Position numbers and translations under genes: made by a program
Shown: positions 61,118 to 64,000 of the stretch, in pieces
Layout: each line of letters starts with the position of its first letter
How positions within the stretch are numbered: the stretch's first letter is position 1
Assembly: GCA_012960225.1 (NCBI GenBank)
Contig: DUBS01000023.1
Span: 1 to 64,000 of the forward strand
Length of the DNA: 64,000 nucleotides
Direction of reading: 5' to 3'
DNA from: Gemmatimonadota bacterium
GTDB taxonomy: Bacteria > Gemmatimonadota > Gemmatimonadetes > Longimicrobiales > Gaopeijiaceae
Notes under the pieces: generated by a model
Seen by the model: only the letters and a program-made list of their open reading frames with translations
What the model was told of the DNA's origin: nothing
Databases searched by the model: none

Positions 61118-61969
61118 ATGACCTCCTCCAGCCGCCGTGGATTCTTAGGGGAAGGATCACTGGACCAATACTTCAGGGAAATTGGACGTCACCCCCTTAT
61201 CGACCGTGAAGAAGAGGTTCGATTGGGAAAGCTCATCGAAGAGGGAGATAAGGATGGACTTGATAAACTAGTCCGCTCAAATCTCCGATTTGTCGTCTCG
61301 GTCGCAAAGAAATATCAGAACCAAGGTGTTCCGCTTTCAGATATCATAAATGAGGGCAACTTGGGATTAATCCGAGCGGCTCAAAAATTTGATCAATCCA
61401 AAGGAATAAGATTCATTAGCTATGCCGTGTGGTGGATACGCCAGGCGATACTTCAGGCGCTTGCGGAACAGAGTCGGATCGTTCGTATTCCTCTGAATCG
61501 TGCTGGTGCACTCCATCGTATTGGTCGACGAAGTTCAGAACTATTACAAGAATTTGGAAGAGATCCTACGGTTAAAGAACTCGCTCAGGAACTGGATCTC
61601 AGCGAAGAAGAAGTGCGCCAGACTTTAGCAGTGTCACGCTCCCATCTTTCCCTCGATTCACCGATAAAACCAGGAGAGAACGGTCGCCTTCTCGACTATC
61701 TTCCGGACCAGCATTCGCCAGGCCCTGAACAGGAGACCTATGAGCGTGCGCTTGGTGATACGATTGAGGTAGCGCTTGCGTCTCTCAAGGAACGGGAAGC
61801 GAAAATCCTAAGACTCTACTTCGGACTTGATGATCAAAAGCCGATGACCCTTGAGGAGATTGGCTCTATTCTTGGCGTCACACGTGAGCGAGTGCGGCAA
61901 ATTAAAGAAAAGGCCTTGGTCCGACTGCGCCACGCTTCACGAGCCAGATTTCTTGAGACCTTCCGGTAG
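61118..61969 (+). CDS. Primary-type RNA polymerase sigma factor (RpoD/SigA-like)
   Basis: A 283-residue sigma-70 factor lacking region 1.1. Region 1.2 (SLDQYFREIGRHPLIDREEEVRLG), region 2 with LVRSNLRFVVSVAKKYQNQGVPLSDIINEGNLGLIRAAQKFD and KGIRFISYAVWWIRQAI, region 3 with LHRIGRRSSELLQEFGRDPT, and region 4 with GLDDQKPMTLEEIGSILGVTRERVRQI are all seen. The -10-recognition residues look standard. Whether it is the main vegetative factor or a group 2 alternate cannot be told; a longer rpoD elsewhere is possible. TTG 61115 precedes ATG 61118. Confidence 0.9.
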   Translation: MTSSSRRGFLGEGSLDQYFREIGRHPLIDREEEVRLGKLIEEGDKDGLDKLVRSNLRFVVSVAKKYQNQGVPLSDIINEGNLGLIRAAQKFDQSKGIRFISYAVWWIRQAILQALAEQSRIVRIPLNRAGALHRIGRRSSELLQEFGRDPTVKELAQELDLSEEEVRQTLAVSRSHLSLDSPIKPGENGRLLDYLPDQHSPGPEQETYERALGDTIEVALASLKEREAKILRLYFGLDDQKPMTLEEIGSILGVTRERVRQIKEKALVRLRHASRARFLETFR

Positions 61970-62038
61970 GGCCCATACTGGGATAGAGAGGATAACCAGA
62001 GTCCCTGAGAATCCCGGTAAAGCAGGGCCGGACTTCCG

Positions 62039-62067
62039 TTGACACCATTTGGCACTACAGATATCAT
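62039..62067 (+). promoter_or_regulatory. Sigma-70 promoter of rplM-rpsI
   Basis: TTGACA (62039-62044), 17-base spacer, TATCAT (62062-62067), a perfect -35 and a five-of-six -10. It lies 40 bases before the rplM ATG, so transcription would begin about 33 bases upstream of the start codon. A second -10-like TATACT is at 62075-62080. It is the best promoter match I found. Confidence 0.75.
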
Positions 62068-62107
62068 TTTCGGCTATACTTTAACCCAAAAATCTTAATT
62101 ATCCGGC

Positions 62108-62536
62108 ATGAAAACTTACACGCCGAAAGCTCAAGACATATCTAGAGAGTGGTGGGTTGTTGACGCTGCCGAAAAGCCACTCGGGCGCCTAGCCACTGAG
62201 ATAGCAACTGTGCTTCGTGGCAAGCACAAGCCAATCTTTACTCCCCATCTTGATACGGGAGACAACGTCGTTGTTATAAATGCCGATAAAGTTTGGCTGA
62301 CAGGTAGAAAGGCTGACCAAAAAACGTACTTCCGTCACTCGGGTTACATGGGTGGTGAGAAACACATTCCGTTTAGTCGCATGATTAAGTCTCATCCCGA
62401 ACGGGTAGTTGAACTAGCAGTTAAGGGTATGCTTCCGAAAAACAACCTTGGGCGAGCAATGCGGAAGAAGCTCAGGGTGTATGCGGGAGCAGAACACCCC
62501 CATGATGGACAGCATCCTAAGCCCCTGAATCTATGA
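62108..62536 (+). CDS. rplM: 50S ribosomal protein uL13
   Basis: Early 50S assembly protein. The 142-residue sequence shows [50 protein letters not shown] and [31 protein letters not shown]. It overlaps rpsI by 4 bases (ATGA), the usual L13-S9 order. Confidence 0.97.
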   Translation: MKTYTPKAQDISREWWVVDAAEKPLGRLATEIATVLRGKHKPIFTPHLDTGDNVVVINADKVWLTGRKADQKTYFRHSGYMGGEKHIPFSRMIKSHPERVVELAVKGMLPKNNLGRAMRKKLRVYAGAEHPHDGQHPKPLNL

Positions 62537-62931
62537 GTATTGAGCAGAGTCAGATCCAAACAGTGGGACGACGTAAGCGGTCCGTCGCTCGTGTAATGCT
62601 TCGCCCCGGCACGGGGGAATGGTCTGTAAATGGACGTTCTATGACAGATTACTTCCCGAGAGAAGCGCACCATCTTCGAGTTGTTGAGCCACTACGAGCT
62701 ACAGAGTTAGAAGGTCAGTTTGATATTACCGTACGTGTTCATGGCGGAGGACTTACTGGACAGTCCGATGCGGTACGACTTGGTCTATCGCGTGCTCTAG
62801 TTGAGCACGATGAGGAAATGCGGCCAATTCTCCGCGGAAAGGGGATGCTTACAAGGGATGCACGTCAGGTCGAACGAAAGAAACCTGGCCGACCTAAAGC
62901 TCGTAAACGCTTTCAGTTCTCTAAGCGTTAG
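62533..62931 (+). CDS. rpsI: 30S ribosomal protein uS9
   Basis: 30S head protein whose C-terminal tail reaches the P-site tRNA. It shows [49 protein letters not shown] and the basic tail [17 protein letters not shown]. The length is 132 residues. The start overlaps the rplM stop. Confidence 0.97.
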   Translation: MSIEQSQIQTVGRRKRSVARVMLRPGTGEWSVNGRSMTDYFPREAHHLRVVEPLRATELEGQFDITVRVHGGGLTGQSDAVRLGLSRALVEHDEEMRPILRGKGMLTRDARQVERKKPGRPKARKRFQFSKR

Positions 62932-62970
62932 CTATTAGTAACCGGCGTGCCAAGAAAGCCGTCGGCATCT

Positions 62971-62993
62971 TGATCGGGGCGTAATCGGCCCCC
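62971..62993 (+). promoter_or_regulatory. Small hairpin before rpsB
   Basis: In the 80-base rpsI-rpsB gap, GGGGC pairs with GCCCC across a 7-base loop (GTAATCG), ending about 20 bases before the rpsB start. There is no T run. It might be a leader for S2 autoregulation or only a chance hairpin. Coordinates are approximate. Confidence 0.3.
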
Positions 62994-63011
62994 CAAAACA
63001 GAGAAGGTGGT

Positions 63012-64000
63012 ATGCCTGACGTAGGCCTCGAGCAACTCTTGGAGGCTGGAGTCCACTTCGGTCACCAGACCCGTCGTTGGAATCCAAAAATGAAGCCGTT
63101 CATTTTCACCGAACGAAACGGCATTCATATAATTGACCTCAGAAAAACACTCGACCGTTTGAAACTTGCCCAGCAGGCGGCTCGCGAAGTCGTTCTACGT
63201 GGGGATAAGGTGCTCTTTGTCTGCACGAAGAAGCAGCTGCGTTCAGTAATTGAAACGGAAGCTGAGGAGTCAGGAGCATTTTTCGTGACCGAGCGTTGGC
63301 TCGGAGGCATGCTCACTAACTTCCAGACGATTCGGAAGCAGATTAGAAGATTGAAAGAGCTTGAGCGTGGTCAGCAAGAAAATGCTTTTGAGTTCTATAC
63401 CAAGAAAGAACGCCTTATGCTTGATCGTGAGCGGATCAAGCTGGATAAGTATTTGGGCGGTGTAAAGGATATGGGACGGCTTCCCGGAGCGATTTTTGTG
63501 ATTGATGCAAAAAGAGAAGTCATAGCCGTTCGCGAGGCCGCGAAGCTCGGTATTCCGATCATAGCGATCACGGACAGTAACGCTGACCCCGATCTAATAG
63601 ACTTTCCTATTCCCGGGAATGACGATGCAATACGCTCAGTATCTCTTATTGCGAATGCGATTGCCGAGTCAATTTCAGTAGCCAGCAAGGAAGTTCCAGA
63701 TGGTGAGCGCCGCCGGGTCGATGACCTTGAGGCGACGATGTATTCGACAGAGACAGGGGAGACTACAGAGAAACAACGTCCGCAACGCAGGAGGCCAAGA
63801 AGAAAGCGTCGGCCACGACCTGGGGTCATTGCTCAGCACTTGAGCGCAGAAGACCGAGTAGAATCAACCTCGGACGAGGAGGATTCTGTTGCTGAAAGTG
63901 AGCCGGATAATTCAGTCCAGGATGAGGGGTTAGACTCTCCGAAAGCCGTTAGCACAGAGGATGAAGTCGACGTGGGTCCCGATGGATCTCTCGGTGTGGA
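63012..64000 (+). CDS. rpsB: 30S ribosomal protein uS2, long C-terminal tail (3' end outside window)
   Basis: S2 sits at the head-body junction of the 30S. It begins VGLEQLLEAGVHFGHQTRRWNPKMKPFIF and has RWLGGMLTNFQTIRKQI, KDMGRLPGAIFVIDAKREVIAVREA and IPGNDDAIRSV. The S2 core ends near residue 230. The frame then continues for at least 95 residues: a very basic patch (QRPQRRRPRRKRRPRPG, about 255-272) followed by an acidic Ser/Glu/Asp-rich tail still open at the window end. Ribosome binding site AAGGTGG precedes ATG 63012. Confidence 0.95.
   Translation, partial: MPDVGLEQLLEAGVHFGHQTRRWNPKMKPFIFTERNGIHIIDLRKTLDRLKLAQQAAREVVLRGDKVLFVCTKKQLRSVIETEAEESGAFFVTERWLGGMLTNFQTIRKQIRRLKELERGQQENAFEFYTKKERLMLDRERIKLDKYLGGVKDMGRLPGAIFVIDAKREVIAVREAAKLGIPIIAITDSNADPDLIDFPIPGNDDAIRSVSLIANAIAESISVASKEVPDGERRRVDDLEATMYSTETGETTEKQRPQRRRPRRKRRPRPGVIAQHLSAEDRVESTSDEEDSVAESEPDNSVQDEGLDSPKAVSTEDEVDVGPDGSLGV

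Noticed and set aside
1-64000. CRISPR array, prophage, insertion sequence or genomic island
   Set aside because: No regularly spaced repeats, transposase, integrase or phage structural genes were found, and gene content is housekeeping throughout.

Overview
The window is a gene-dense stretch of a Gram-negative bacterial chromosome with moderate GC by eye. It holds 57 well-supported protein genes, two of them cut by the window ends, one weak small ORF, and one tRNA. Outer-membrane parts (TolC, a putative beta-barrel), System I cytochrome c maturation, a bacillithiol-type deacetylase, a membrane pyrophosphatase, PntAB and several small families without a recognised name point to the FCB/Gemmatimonadota neighbourhood. 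The phylum is inferred from gene content and style, not from a marker tree. No phage, insertion sequence, CRISPR array or rRNA was seen, so this reads as core chromosome.

Layout. 1-4435: cytochrome c maturation genes ccmF (5' cut), a CcmI-like zinc-ribbon protein, ccmA, ccmB, ccmC and a ccmD-like gene. 4586-10463: putative outer-membrane protein, recA, alaS and a small coupled ORF. 10560-16810: SDR reductase, cca, hflX, pdxJ, a flippase-like membrane protein and ispE. 16845-16915: tRNA-Gln(UUG). 16957-24566: exported protein, a clear terminator, prs, rplY, pth, hppA and an M20 deacylase. 24753-27259: a ribosomal cluster in which S6 and S18 are one continuous reading frame, then a DUF2232-like membrane protein, rplI and rsfS. 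27576-39336: smc, aroF, dnaX, ybaB, recR, a small membrane protein, pgsA, cinA, grpE and dnaJ. 39333-49280 (minus): mnmA with a cysteine desulfurase, bshB1, two FtsX/MacB-type permeases, a MacA-like adaptor, a TolC-like protein and an exported protein; one small plus-strand HIRAN-like gene sits among them. 49559-55167: a giant NtrY-like kinase and a PLP decarboxylase. 55233-58082 (minus): pntB, pntA2, pntA1. 58343-64000: thpR, a membrane-anchored protein, an NtrC-type regulator, a primary-type sigma factor, rplM, rpsI and rpsB (3' cut).

How the genes work together. Most are housekeeping genes packed in translationally coupled runs with 1-8 nt overlaps (ccmA-B-C, pdxJ-flippase-ispE, recR-small protein, rplM-rpsI, iscS-mnmA, permeases-bshB1). 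The Cys desulfurase and MnmA form a tRNA thiolation pair. The TolC/MacA/permease set looks like a tripartite exporter whose ATPase is encoded elsewhere. The NtrY-like kinase and NtrC-like regulator may be partners although about 6 kb separates them.

The most unusual feature is the S6-S18 fusion at 24753-25442. A normal S6 domain, a roughly 70-residue acidic-then-basic linker and a normal S18 core share one frame, and no separate rpsR lies in the cluster. A stem-loop directly upstream of its ribosome binding site is placed as expected for an S6:S18 autoregulatory leader. Secondary leads are a possible H-type pseudoknot before hflX, a structured leader before aroF, a palindrome at a possible recA promoter, permeases without an ATPase coupled to bshB1, and an unusually large sensor kinase.
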